Below, in pieces: positions 33,515-42,399 of a DNA stretch of 64,000 nt. Position 1 is the stretch's first letter, and every line of letters begins with the position of its first letter. The notes below the pieces were generated by a model, which was given only the letters and a program-made list of their open reading frames with translations, searched no databases and was not told where the DNA came from. The stretch covers positions 86,152 to 150,151 of the forward strand of contig NZ_JABCQF010000007.1 in the NCBI RefSeq assembly GCF_015244705.1. The letters run 5' to 3'. This DNA comes from Gluconobacter potus (GTDB lineage: Bacteria > Pseudomonadota > Alphaproteobacteria > Acetobacterales > Acetobacteraceae). A program made the position numbers and the translations under genes.

Positions 33515-34957
33515 TCAGGAAGGTGAGGATCGAGACCAGATCCCCCGCATACTGCGCCGGCAGATATGGCAGGATCGTCTGGAACAGGGAGTTCCATTTT
33601 GCGTAAGCGCTCCGGAGAGCGTCATGTTGCCACTGTTATCAATGGAAAAAAGCCGGGTATTTCCGGACGAATAAACGAGCTTTGTGCCATCATATTCGAC
33701 GCACTTATCTGAGCTGGCGAAGCAAATTTCCTGCTCTGGTGCAGCAGTAAATGCGATCTTCGTATTTGTCGCATTTGCGGTGGTGATTGCAGCAGTCGTG
33801 TATGATCCAGACGCATTTAAAGCTGCAGCTGATGTTGACTGATCTTGATAAGCCGACATCCCGGTATGCGTGCCCTGAACCGAGAAGACATTGGTCGGAG
33901 AGCTCGTATTGACGATGACATCCCCCACCGACGAAGAACCGTTGATAACAATTTTGGCGACCGACGTACTGCTGACAATGTTGAGGTTCGAGCTGGTGGA
34001 TGGTCCGGTCAGGAGCACATCGTGCTGACCTGCGCTTTCAGAGAAAATGCCCGCGACCGAGTGACTTCCAGCCGAATGGTATCCGTAGACGCCGCCACCT
34101 TCAGACATGATGTCATTGTCGCTTGCCACATCGGCGGTGCCTCCATTAGCCTTGCCCCCGATGAAAATGCCATCATGATAAGATGCAACGGTCTGGCCCG
34201 AGGACGCACCGAAGAAAATCCCAGCCAGGCTGGTAAAGCGCGACGTGGTGTTCAGAAATTCATTAACAATGAAGCACCCGTCTTGCCCATTACAGTCAAG
34301 ATCGGCGTTGTTTAAGTCTCCCTCAGCGCCGATAGTGGACATATTGGCGGCCATACCACCCGCCGCGTTCATTGTACCAGAACCGGGCTGCCCATATAGC
34401 GTATTACTACCCGTAGATGGACTGAAATTTCGAGAAATATTCCAGTTAATTCCCCATCCTGGGCCGCTCTGCGTGTCCTGCATCGCACCGAAATACGCGG
34501 CCATCTTCGCACCGGGAGCTGCAATTCCGCCGGTAGCTGAATCACGTCCAGTATTCATGTAGAGGCCGAAGTACCCCTGATATTCCCACTGCGGACCTAA
34601 CGTCGTAGAGCCATAGGACGAAAACGCCGTCATCACCGGCCCGCCAGCACCTTCAGTCGTCGGGCACGACGCTACGGGGCAGGTTGGAATGGATGGGTTG
34701 GCAGGAATGCTGATTTCCGTGGCAGATATTACGGCGTTACGGAGGGTCTGTCCTAGAGACTGACCGTTTATGGCATCAACTTTTGGCCCAATAGCTGCAG
34801 CGACAGCCGGAGACGATACGATGTCTGATGGGTTTCCGGTCGCCATATACGATTTCCATGCTGGCATCGTATTGACAGGAAAGGTTTGAGCTTGTGCAGG
34901 GGGCGTAAAAAGTATGACGCCTCCACAAGCCAAAAGCACCGAAGGAAAGAGTTTCAT
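33515..34957 (-). CDS. Tail-fibre-like protein with signal peptide
   Basis: A 480-residue protein starting at ATG 34957 (AGGA 8 bases upstream). Residues 1-24 form a Sec signal (KLFPSVLLACGGVILFTPPAQA). The remainder is rich in Gly, Ser, Thr and Asn with repeated short beta motifs, and near the end reads TRLFSIDNSGNMTLSGALTQNGTP, the pattern of phage fibre or tailspike C-termini. The last 23 residues are basic and Cys-rich and overlap the next gene, so they are probably a read-through. A signal peptide on a fibre-like protein is odd for a virion part. Confidence 0.6.
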   Translation of the reverse strand: MKLFPSVLLACGGVILFTPPAQAQTFPVNTMPAWKSYMATGNPSDIVSSPAVAAAIGPKVDAINGQSLGQTLRNAVISATEISIPANPSIPTCPVASCPTTEGAGGPVMTAFSSYGSTTLGPQWEYQGYFGLYMNTGRDSATGGIAAPGAKMAAYFGAMQDTQSGPGWGINWNISRNFSPSTGSNTLYGQPGSGTMNAAGGMAANMSTIGAEGDLNNADLDCNGQDGCFIVNEFLNTTSRFTSLAGIFFGASSGQTVASYHDGIFIGGKANGGTADVASDNDIMSEGGGVYGYHSAGSHSVAGIFSESAGQHDVLLTGPSTSSNLNIVSSTSVAKIVINGSSSVGDVIVNTSSPTNVFSVQGTHTGMSAYQDQSTSAAALNASGSYTTAAITTANATNTKIAFTAAPEQEICFASSDKCVEYDGTKLVYSSGNTRLFSIDNSGNMTLSGALTQNGTPCSRRSCHICRRSMRGIWSRSSPS

Positions 34958-34979
34958 CTGCCATTTCCTGATGGATTGG

Positions 34980-35459
34980 TTACGCCGCGATGGCGGCTTG
35001 GAAATCAGGGATATTCGCCAGAGCGCAGGCCGAACCGAGCGGGGAATTGTACCAGCGCTTGTGGTACTGTGCTTGACCGGCCGCATCATCAGCCGCAGGG
35101 ATCGGTTCAGGGGCCAGAAGGATCTTCGTGGCGCACATGGCCGCGCCGTAAAGCGGCAAGGTGATCATCAGATCGGCTGCGTGCGGTTGACCAGAGAGCA
35201 ACTGGTTCAGGCCCGATGCGATCCTTGAGCGGGATGGTGCCGGAAGGGAGTTCTTCCAGATGTCGTCATGGGTGGCCGGCTCCATCTGCCAGAAGCCTTT
35301 GGCCGGGCCACCGTTGAGTTGCTCCAGCCAGACATAGCCGCTCTCGACCAGGCCGATACCGGTGACGATGTTGAGATGTGCCGGGTCGTCCAGACCAATC
35401 GCCTGGAGTGCCGGCCGGATCCACAGACGCTTGATCTGTGAGAGGTTCAGGCCGGCCAT
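34980..35459 (-). CDS. Lysozyme-like/transglycosylase endolysin candidate
   Basis: A 159-residue protein with the look of a goose-lysozyme/transglycosylase fold. The possible catalytic Glu39 is in TGIGLVESGYVW, followed by GGPAKGFWQMEPATHDDIW, the substrate-cleft pattern. There is no signal peptide, so it would need a holin; the preceding gene, overlapping by TAATG, encodes a coiled-coil membrane protein that could provide this. It lies between two tail-fibre genes in the lysis position of the phage. Activity on peptidoglycan is inferred. Confidence 0.6.
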   Translation of the reverse strand: MAGLNLSQIKRLWIRPALQAIGLDDPAHLNIVTGIGLVESGYVWLEQLNGGPAKGFWQMEPATHDDIWKNSLPAPSRSRIASGLNQLLSGQPHAADLMITLPLYGAAMCATKILLAPEPIPAADDAAGQAQYHKRWYNSPLGSACALANIPDFQAAIAA

Positions 35460-35857
35460 TACAGGTGAGCTTTCAGATAGGCCCCGATCGCGATCAGGGC
35501 CGCCAGAATGTAGGGACCGAAGGTCGCAGCCACCCAGAACATGGTTTTCTGGGACTTGTCGCGTTCGGCCCGCTCGTCCTGCGCGGCATCGAGCTTCTTT
35601 TCGATCGTTTTCAGAGAGGCATTGGTATCCGTCATGGTCTGCATGACGTTGGCAATCTGGGTCTTGATGTCCTGAATCGTCGCCCGGAGAGACTGAACTT
35701 CCGTCTTCATTTCCTGCCGGAACTCATCATGCCGGTCTTCGACCTTGGACAAGGCCGTCTCAAGCGTCAGGATACGATCTTCAGCAGCCCGCAGGCTCTC
35801 TTCTGCGGTGCGCAGACGCTCACGCAATTCTGCGCTACCGGCAGTTTCATCGGGCAT
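35459..35857 (-). CDS. Coiled-coil protein with C-terminal membrane anchor (XhlA/holin-like)
   Basis: A 132-residue protein starting at ATG 35857, fixed by GGAGG five bases upstream. Residues 5-100 form a long charged coiled coil (LRERLRTAEESLRAAEDRI, then TLETALSKVEDRHDEF). Residues 110-130 form one membrane helix (MFWVAATFGPYILAALIAIG). This resembles XhlA-type lysis accessory proteins. It is coupled to the endolysin-like gene by a TAATG overlap, supporting a role in lysis, possibly as holin or spanin-like tether. Confidence 0.6.
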   Translation of the reverse strand: MPDETAGSAELRERLRTAEESLRAAEDRILTLETALSKVEDRHDEFRQEMKTEVQSLRATIQDIKTQIANVMQTMTDTNASLKTIEKKLDAAQDERAERDKSQKTMFWVAATFGPYILAALIAIGAYLKAHL

Positions 35858-35875
35858 GCGGCCCTCCAATAAAAA

Positions 35876-35895
35876 AGCCGCCTCAGAGGGCGGCT
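35876..35895 (-). terminator. Minus-strand hairpin terminator after the long tail fibre
   Basis: A 7-bp stem AGCCGCC with GGCGGCT, loop TCAGAG, then T6 and ATTGGAGG on the minus strand. It lies between the fibre stop (35920) and the coiled-coil gene start (35857). Confidence 0.75.
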
Positions 35896-35919
35896 GTGAC
35901 AGTCAGATAGTCAGACGGA

Positions 35920-38457
35920 TCAGTTCGCTGCCACTACACCATCATCAGACCGCCAGGTTCCAGCGCTATCCTTGAAAACCCACCGACCGGTTCCGGCGCC
36001 TGATGCTTGTCCTGAATTCAGGCAATCGCGACACCAAAGGCGGGCAGATTCCTCGAAAGAACTTGTGCTGGACGTGATGGACAAGAGGATACGGCCCGTA
36101 TCGATGGAATCTGCGCCTTCGGAGTGGAGCATTCCCCCGGCCCCGATGGTAATATCGCCACCGAACGTAGCGGCTCCGCTGGTGCTTACGCTGCCCGCAC
36201 TGACCACACCGGTAGTCGAGACCGAGCCGCCCGATATTTTCCCGGCCGCGGTTACGGTAGCGCCGGATACGTCTGCTGTCGCTGCAAGGGATTTCCCGGA
36301 GACCGCACCCGTACTTGTCAGCGAAGAACTGTTAATGGCTCCTGCCGAAACCGCGCCGGAGATATTGACGGTTCCGTCCCCGTTTACCCGGAGACCACAG
36401 GTCGTCGCGTAGCCGCAGAGTGAAATACTGCCGTAGTTGGCGCCGACGTTCCACTCGATATCGCCCTGCTTGGAGCCGCCCGGATCCCCATCCGCCGGAA
36501 TGGCGCCATCTACAGTCGGCCCCAAATGGGTCACGACCCGCTGCCAGCCATCTGCGGCCGATGGGTTCCCGCTATCGTTCCACAGCACCATCTGGAATTG
36601 GTTCTTCGTCCCAACGCCAACAGGCATCTGCCAAATCTGGTAACTTTGTGTCGGGTTGTCCGTGGTGAGTTGCTGCTGCTTCAGTGAGGGCACAAAGATG
36701 TTGTCGCCATCGATCAGCCAGTTCCCGATACCACCGTCAAAGACGATGTGATGCGGGATATCGCCCCCGAAAAGATACTCGTAGCTGTCTGTCGTGAGCG
36801 CTGCGGGCTGGTTTCCCGCGTTCATCGAATGGCCTTGAAAATAGATGGAGTTTGCAGGAGCAGTCCCATTAACTACGGTCGGTCCATCCTCTTCATCCAT
36901 CGTAAACTGGTGGATCAACGACTTGTTCGTGGCGCTCGGGATGAGGTCACGGGCATCGATGATGGCGTACCAGTTGTTTGCGAACGCACTGGATGCGGCT
37001 CCGCCTCCGATAAACACGACAGGTGACGTATATTTGCTCCAGACGGTATCGAGCGTTGTCGTCTGCGGAACCTGTCCCGATGCCCCCGTTCCCCATGATG
37101 GGACATCCCACCCCCAAACAGCGATAGTCGTATCACCCGCCGCGGGTGCCGTTTTCACGACTGCCGCATAAAGGTTCCGTTTCGGAAGAGTGCCCGCAGT
37201 ATTCGTCAGAGACAGCGCAGGATTGGGGCTGTTCGTTGTGACATACATGCTCGGGTGGATCTGCGCGGCCTGAGAAGCCGTCAGTGGTGCTTGCAGAACG
37301 ATTGACGTAGCGGTGTAGGACGCAACCGGAAGGACGAGCCGGGCTTGCTGATTGCCGAACAGAATGCAGTGGGCCGCCGTGTCAAATCCACCCATCGCAA
37401 CGATCGATGTTGCGCCGCCTTCGGGGGGCTGTTCGGAGATTGGGTTTCGGGACGTATAAACCGAACCAAGCATATTCAGCGCATAACCACAGCCTGCGGA
37501 ATATGGTCCGTATGGATCAGTCTGTTGTAAAACTTGCCGCTGCATGTAAGTTCCATCTGCGTACTGTCTCCACCCACCGATCAAGTCGGCCTCGTAACCC
37601 CTCGCCGGGTCGAACCCGCCAGCGAAGGTATCGGAAAGATAATTCGCAAAAGCGTCTGCACCTGCGATCATTTTACCTGTCAGCAGGTTTGCCGTCACAT
37701 TCCCGTTCGCATCCAGTCCTGCCACGCCTGACGGAACGCCCTTCTGAGAGCTCGGAATCAGTTCGGATGACAGGTTCACCGGAGCCGTCGTCAATGTCGC
37801 CACAACCGTAGCAACCGAACCAGCAGACAGGGAGCTGCCGGACGGGGTGGCGGCCGGAGCCGTCTGATACCCCCAGCCGCCAAGCGTCACACCTGCTCCC
37901 GCCAGTCCCCAGCCGAGGCTGAATTCTGGCGGCGTGCATCCCGACGTTGTGGATGTCAGGGTCACGGGATTGGCTGGCACATCTGCCGCCGACCCGGCCG
38001 TCCCGCCGACCGAAACGGTGACGACAGATCCGGACAGCCCGTTCCCATCCGAGACAATGATTTTCGTGCCGGTGCCGGCCAGCGTGAACACGCTTGAGGC
38101 CGGACAGGCATTGCCGGCCGCCGTTACCGTTGCTGACGTGACCGTATAGCCAGAGGGGACGATCTGGGCTGTCTGTCCCAGAGCGTTGCCGGCAGTCGTG
38201 AGCGTCAGCGGCAGATCGGCCGGGGCATAGGCGCCTGGCTCTGTCACGGTGACCGCACTGACATGCCCGGAATACAGGGATGGCGGGTTCAGCGGAGCTC
38301 CGATCCGGCCCGCGCCGTCGAAGAGCGGCAGACTGGACGGCGTCGTGGTCGATCCATCGAGCGCGTGCCCTGTTCCCGGAACGACAAAGGGCGCAGCGCG
38401 GGCCGCACCTGACAGGACGAGTGCCAGCACTGCGCCGATGGTGGAGAATGTCTTCAT
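35920..38457 (-). CDS. Large tail-fibre/tailspike-like protein with signal peptide
   Basis: An 845-residue protein. It begins with a Sec-type signal (KTFSTIGAVLALVLSGAARA, 2-21), followed by an N-terminal region that reads LPLFDGAGRIGAPLNPPSLY. A long beta-rich middle part (about 240-680) contains HHIVFDGGIGNWLIDGDNI. A repetitive C-terminus alternates SAGAINSSSLTSTGAVSG-type units and ends with KDSAGTWRSDDG, common in phage fibres. Its start overlaps the preceding 138-residue gene (ATGA). It is probably the main receptor-binding protein. The signal peptide is unexpected for a virion protein and recurs in the second fibre. Confidence 0.65.
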   Translation of the reverse strand: MKTFSTIGAVLALVLSGAARAAPFVVPGTGHALDGSTTTPSSLPLFDGAGRIGAPLNPPSLYSGHVSAVTVTEPGAYAPADLPLTLTTAGNALGQTAQIVPSGYTVTSATVTAAGNACPASSVFTLAGTGTKIIVSDGNGLSGSVVTVSVGGTAGSAADVPANPVTLTSTTSGCTPPEFSLGWGLAGAGVTLGGWGYQTAPAATPSGSSLSAGSVATVVATLTTAPVNLSSELIPSSQKGVPSGVAGLDANGNVTANLLTGKMIAGADAFANYLSDTFAGGFDPARGYEADLIGGWRQYADGTYMQRQVLQQTDPYGPYSAGCGYALNMLGSVYTSRNPISEQPPEGGATSIVAMGGFDTAAHCILFGNQQARLVLPVASYTATSIVLQAPLTASQAAQIHPSMYVTTNSPNPALSLTNTAGTLPKRNLYAAVVKTAPAAGDTTIAVWGWDVPSWGTGASGQVPQTTTLDTVWSKYTSPVVFIGGGAASSAFANNWYAIIDARDLIPSATNKSLIHQFTMDEEDGPTVVNGTAPANSIYFQGHSMNAGNQPAALTTDSYEYLFGGDIPHHIVFDGGIGNWLIDGDNIFVPSLKQQQLTTDNPTQSYQIWQMPVGVGTKNQFQMVLWNDSGNPSAADGWQRVVTHLGPTVDGAIPADGDPGGSKQGDIEWNVGANYGSISLCGYATTCGLRVNGDGTVNISGAVSAGAINSSSLTSTGAVSGKSLAATADVSGATVTAAGKISGGSVSTTGVVSAGSVSTSGAATFGGDITIGAGGMLHSEGADSIDTGRILLSITSSTSSFEESARLWCRDCLNSGQASGAGTGRWVFKDSAGTWRSDDGVVAAN

Positions 38458-38870
38458 GTTCCAGCGCTCACAATCGAGGGGGTCGGCACCCCGTTATTGT
38501 TCCAGTAGGTATTGCCGCCGGTTCCGGGATCGCTCGTCGGGAGCGACGCAATCCATCCGTCATAGGATTTCCCCTGCGCTGCCGGCGTGAGGATCACACC
38601 ACTTTCTGTTCCGGTGATCGGGCTGTAGGACAGAACACCAGCGTCCAGGAACCAGCCACCACCCTCCGGCGCCGCGGTCGGAAGCGTTGGCCCGATCCGG
38701 GTCAGTCCGAGCGCCAGGATCGAAGATGCAAAATTCCCGGCCGTGATGTTGCATGGCGCATAGCCCGTGAGAGTGCCCTGGACATCCGTAACGGGCCGAA
38801 GGAAGACGAGCAGATCCGTCGCCTGCACGCTGGTCTGCGTGAGAGCTGGATCAGATGCGAGTTGTGGCAT
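38454..38870 (-). CDS. Phage tail-associated protein (fibre N-terminal-like)
   Basis: A 138-residue protein opening PQLASDPALTQTSVQATDLLVFLRP and ending in a Gly/Asn-rich tail. Its middle (GWFLDAGVLSYSPITGTESGVILTPA) is similar in style to short fibre heads. It overlaps the start of the long fibre gene by ATGA and follows the adaptor gene by four bases. Probably a fibre connector or chaperone; no named family recognised. Confidence 0.5.
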   Translation of the reverse strand: MPQLASDPALTQTSVQATDLLVFLRPVTDVQGTLTGYAPCNITAGNFASSILALGLTRIGPTLPTAAPEGGGWFLDAGVLSYSPITGTESGVILTPAAQGKSYDGWIASLPTSDPGTGGNTYWNNNGVPTPSIVSAGT

Positions 38871-38874
38871 TGGC

Positions 38875-39321
38875 TTACCCGAAGATCAGGGGGGTTCCGG
38901 AGGCGTCAGGCACAATGGCCGCACCGAGAAGAAAGGCGTTGGGCGCATAGGCGGGAACAGCCGGGGTGATCAGGGACGGCGCAGGACGAACCACGATCGA
39001 AACCGAGGTATCCAGGGTTACGTCGAACGATGTCCGGACCGAGATCATGACCTGCTGCGGACCAGAGGCACTCCACTGGGTCCAGAGCGCCACGACGGGA
39101 CCGAACATGCTCACCCAGGCGATCGATGCTCCGTCGCACTGCGCTTCGGCGGCGACAATCCGCTCACCACGATCCAGCAGCCCTGAGAAATCAACGCCAT
39201 AATCCGCACCTGAGCCCAATGCCGCATTGGGCCAGCAGAGCAGAAGCGGCGCGTTGATCCCGCGAACCCGGAATGCGGGTGGCACGTCCGCACGCACGAT
39301 GCGCCGGCAGGGTGTGTGCAT
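38875..39321 (-). CDS. Phage fibre-tail adaptor protein
   Basis: A 148-residue protein starting at ATG 39321, which overlaps the stop of the previous gene. The core YGVDFSGLLDRGERIVAAEA, then TQWSASGPQQVMISVRTSFD, matches the pattern of fibre-tail adaptor proteins (beta sandwich with a GG.Y.V..R..T motif). The longer open frame upstream is out of context. It should link the tail fibre to the baseplate. Its place between DUF2612/fibre genes and the long fibre supports this. Confidence 0.55.
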   Translation of the reverse strand: MHTPCRRIVRADVPPAFRVRGINAPLLLCWPNAALGSGADYGVDFSGLLDRGERIVAAEAQCDGASIAWVSMFGPVVALWTQWSASGPQQVMISVRTSFDVTLDTSVSIVVRPAPSLITPAVPAYAPNAFLLGAAIVPDASGTPLIFG

Positions 39322-40421
39322 CAGGAATATTCCCAGATCCGGATCAGGCCCGAAGCGCCCGTCCCCCCGGTCGTGGCGCCGAGCTGACTTCCAGATGCCC
39401 CTGAGCCAGAACCATATCCACGGGGCGCATCGGTGGTGATCGCTGTGCTCGTCGTATTGACGGAGTTGTTGCCACCCGTCCCGAAAGGACTGTTTGCGCC
39501 CAGGGCCGGGAGAGGCAGGCCGGGATTGGAGCCGTTCGGGACGAGCAGGCTGTTCATGCCGTTCGCACCCTGGACTGCGTCCAGAACAGTCAGGCCCGTG
39601 GCTGCGGCGACCACTGTGGCCCCACCCCCGGACTGGGATGTCCACCCACCGGCGCTCGGAGCAGTTGACGTTCCGGCAGTTCCACCTGATCCGCCTCCCG
39701 CAGTAAGCCATCCGCCGAACAGGGTGTTACCGCCGGTGCCACCGCTCGCCCCCTCAGCTCCGACGCCTCCCGCGCCGATCGTCAGGGGAACCGCTGAAAG
39801 AGTGATCTTGGACAGATCAAACAGGGCACGGATAAACGCCCCGGCTGCTCCCGCTGTGCTGACGGAGGCATAATTCGTCCCTGCAGCAGCCGGGCATCCC
39901 CCGGCCGCGCCACCAGCGCCCACCATCTCCACGAGAATTTTCGTGGCCGAAGCAGAAGGGGTGTAGGTGGTGTTTGCGGTATAATTGGTGACCGAAAGAA
40001 GCCGGCCACTCTGAACTCCGGAGAAGAAATCCACCCATGACGCCCCGGATGCTCCAGGGACAGTCAGGTTGGCATCTGCTGTCGAACGCCAGTATTTTCC
40101 CGCTGTCGTCGCATCCTGAATGACACACCCGATGGGGTAGCCCCCTACAGCAGTCTGAAAGGCTGCATCAAACCGAGGGACCATGCCAGCACAATACTGC
40201 TGCAGCAAAGCCGTGGTCATGAAGAGGATGCCGTTCATGTCCCGGCCGTCAGGTGGTGTGCCACCTGCGTCCGTTGGGATCATGGTGTTGGGCGGGAAGC
40301 CAAGATTGAAGGACGCTGAAACTGCGTCGGCAGCAGTGACTGGAATCGTTCGGATATTGGCGGATGTTGCGGACGCACCAAATGGAACCGCAATTTTCGT
40401 GGGGAAGTTTGCAGACTGCAT
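39321..40421 (-). CDS. Tail fibre protein with glycine-rich C-terminal domain
   Basis: A 366-residue protein. Residues 1-130 resemble the baseplate-attached part of short fibres (FPTKIAVPFGASATSANIRTIP, then RDMNGILFMTTALLQQY). The part from about 185 onward is extremely Gly-, Ala- and Ser-rich (AGGGSGGTAGTSTAP, SGSGASGSQLGATTGG), like the polyglycine-helix sandwich of T-even receptor-binding adhesins. The end GASGLIRIWEYS is typical of that group. It overlaps DUF2612 and the adaptor gene by ATGA at each end. Likely a host-range determinant. Confidence 0.7.
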   Translation of the reverse strand: MQSANFPTKIAVPFGASATSANIRTIPVTAADAVSASFNLGFPPNTMIPTDAGGTPPDGRDMNGILFMTTALLQQYCAGMVPRFDAAFQTAVGGYPIGCVIQDATTAGKYWRSTADANLTVPGASGASWVDFFSGVQSGRLLSVTNYTANTTYTPSASATKILVEMVGAGGAAGGCPAAAGTNYASVSTAGAAGAFIRALFDLSKITLSAVPLTIGAGGVGAEGASGGTGGNTLFGGWLTAGGGSGGTAGTSTAPSAGGWTSQSGGGATVVAAATGLTVLDAVQGANGMNSLLVPNGSNPGLPLPALGANSPFGTGGNNSVNTTSTAITTDAPRGYGSGSGASGSQLGATTGGTGASGLIRIWEYS

Positions 40422-41023
40422 CAGAGGAGATCCCCGCCAAAATCAGTGTCTTTGATGACAGGTGGAGTGAAAATATAGTTCATCTTCACGCCGCATGGTC
40501 GTGGAAGAATGCCGCTCGCAATGATGGAAATATCCACGGGCGAGGGGACGAATTCGAACACGAGCGTGATAGTCATGTTCTGATTGTCTTCGACATAACA
40601 GACGCCTTCGTTCCCAAAGAGGGACATCAGGATGGCGTTCAGGGCGGAGATCGTTCCGTCCCAGATGTTTGCAGCGGCCTTGGCAAAGATCAGACGTCGG
40701 AAAGCGTCGTCAGACAGGATATAGTTCGAAGTGACGGCCCCACCGTTGTAAAAGGCGCCGCTCCCGAACGTCTCTGCCCCCGGCATTCCTTGCGAAAAGC
40801 CGAAATAATCAGTTGTTGAGATCTGCAGAACCCGACTGACGCCGACGATCCGGCCCCAGACATCCAGGCCCCATCCTGTCGCCGTCTGGGGATTCCAGAC
40901 ATTCTCATACCAGTCATCAATCAGGGCTGAGGGGTCTATCGCCTGGTTGAAGCCCTCGATGATCGTACCCAGGGAAGGGCTGTTGGCGAACTGGGCCTGT
41001 ATGGTTGCTTCGACATTCAGCAT
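40421..41023 (-). CDS. DUF2612 baseplate/tail protein
   Basis: A 200-residue protein recognised by the DUF2612 start (TIQAQFANSPSLGTIIEGFN) and LDVWGRIVGVSR. The domain is found in contractile phages directly after the baseplate J gene, and in Mu-like phages its counterpart is gp48. It probably joins the baseplate wedge to fibres. The gap to the baseplate J gene is one base; the end overlaps the fibre gene start. Confidence 0.75.
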   Translation of the reverse strand: MLNVEATIQAQFANSPSLGTIIEGFNQAIDPSALIDDWYENVWNPQTATGWGLDVWGRIVGVSRVLQISTTDYFGFSQGMPGAETFGSGAFYNGGAVTSNYILSDDAFRRLIFAKAAANIWDGTISALNAILMSLFGNEGVCYVEDNQNMTITLVFEFVPSPVDISIIASGILPRPCGVKMNYIFTPPVIKDTDFGGDLL

Positions 41024-41024
41024 A

Positions 41025-41987
41025 TCACACCAGAGTCACGGAGATATTCGCCGCAGCCAGAGAGGGAGACTGGTTGATATTCAGCGCAACCTTCAACTCG
41101 CCCGCTGCTGCTGTCGTGCCAATGGTGATGTCTTCCACCGCCGCCCAGGAGCCGAGGTCGCCGACCGCGCAGTAATACCGTCCCGCAAGAATGGTGCTGC
41201 CGATACGGGGCGTGATATTGGCTTCACCGGACGTGAAGGCCGCGATCAGAGCACTCTGTACCTGCGAAACGGCATCAGAGGGGACTGCAGAAGAATTCGT
41301 GATCTGTACAGAGAAATAGATCGGGGTATCGATCGCCACGTCATACTTGACGGTATAGGTCGGTCCGTTTCCCCCATAGACGGACGCTGGATCCTGAACC
41401 GTGACGGATGTGGACCCGGCATAGCTGCAGCCGGGCGACTTTTTCTGAAAGATCGCATAACCGATGGCTGTTGCCGTCGCGCTTCCGGCAACGCAGCAAT
41501 AGAGCGAATTGGCGGGCAGGGTTACGCCGCCAACGACTGTTTCGGCATCGGTTGGGTTGTCCACCACATACGCATCGGTCACTCCCGAAACGAGTAGCAG
41601 ATTGCCAAGCACAGAGGCGTTCATGCCTGTGCTGTTGGCCCCGACGCTGTTCTGGCGTCGATACTCGAATGCCGCCCGGTCTTCTCCGGTCAGGCGCTCC
41701 ATGAAATAGATATAGCCGATGGCGTCCTGCATCCGGCCAGACGCATTCCGCGGATCAATGCCATTGAAGACGGCCAGAAGCTGGTCGTTGCAATCGCCGA
41801 TGATGGCGGTTTCGCTGGTGGCGAGCTGTCCCTGAGGCGTATTGAGGGCCGGATTTACGTTCCCGCCAAGTGCCGCTCCGATATCGGCCTGAACGCCCGC
41901 CAGAATGTCTGTCTCGGCCGGGGCAACATATCCTGCATCCGTCAGGGAAGGAGCAGGGACAGACGTTGTGGCGTCAGAACTGGACAC
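41025..41987 (-). CDS. Baseplate J-like wedge protein (gp47/T4 gp6 type)
   Basis: A 320-residue baseplate wedge protein. It has the N-terminal helix ETDILAGVQADIGAALGG, the LATSETAIIGDCNDQLLAVFNG region and the conserved middle LRKNS-like part seen here as YRRQNSVGANSTGMNASVLGN. It is followed by the family beta domain (VTDAYVVDNPTD). It overlaps the gp25-like gene by 14 bases. Assembly partners are the gp25-like and DUF2612 products. Confidence 0.82.
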   Translation of the reverse strand: MSSSDATTSVPAPSLTDAGYVAPAETDILAGVQADIGAALGGNVNPALNTPQGQLATSETAIIGDCNDQLLAVFNGIDPRNASGRMQDAIGYIYFMERLTGEDRAAFEYRRQNSVGANSTGMNASVLGNLLLVSGVTDAYVVDNPTDAETVVGGVTLPANSLYCCVAGSATATAIGYAIFQKKSPGCSYAGSTSVTVQDPASVYGGNGPTYTVKYDVAIDTPIYFSVQITNSSAVPSDAVSQVQSALIAAFTSGEANITPRIGSTILAGRYYCAVGDLGSWAAVEDITIGTTAAAGELKVALNINQSPSLAAANISVTLV

Positions 41988-42327
41988 TCTGCGTCTCTCC
42001 TGTCGTGAGGGTGATGGCTATGGCGCCCCCGATAGACCGGTCTTCACGCGGTCCGATCAGGGCGCATTGCGCGGCCGCGACACCTGGAACACTCATTGCT
42101 GCGCTTTCAGCCTGAGCGCGAAGAAGGGGAAGGGACGAAGAGCCATCGAAGATCCCGCTATCGAAAGGCAGGCCGAGGCTGGTGTCGTACCAGCACTCTC
42201 CGAGCCATGTCCGGACGGCAGTGGCTACGTCCTGAAGAACGGAATAGGGCTCGGTACAGACGGCGAGATCACGGTTCGCATCAAGGGACAGGTCCCATGT
42301 CGTCCGGTCGAGCAATAGCGATTTCAT
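41974..42327 (-). CDS. Mu gp46 / T4 gp25-like baseplate protein
   Basis: A 117-residue protein with DLSLDANRDLAVCTEPYSVLQDVATAVRTWLGE, given here only by its ends at about 12 and 44, followed by WYDTSLGLPF. This is the gp46-like wedge subunit that starts sheath polymerisation. Its normal neighbours, spike upstream and baseplate J downstream, are both present. The 72 bases between the spike stop (42400) and this start hold nothing obvious. Confidence 0.78.
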   Translation of the reverse strand: MKSLLLDRTTWDLSLDANRDLAVCTEPYSVLQDVATAVRTWLGECWYDTSLGLPFDSGIFDGSSSLPLLRAQAESAAMSVPGVAAAQCALIGPREDRSIGGAIAITLTTGETQSVQF

Positions 42328-42399
42328 GGAGTATCCCGCGCAACGCGCTCGTCTGGGGATTTATCTGGACAGTAGTTCGTTCTGGGGACAAGTACAAGG

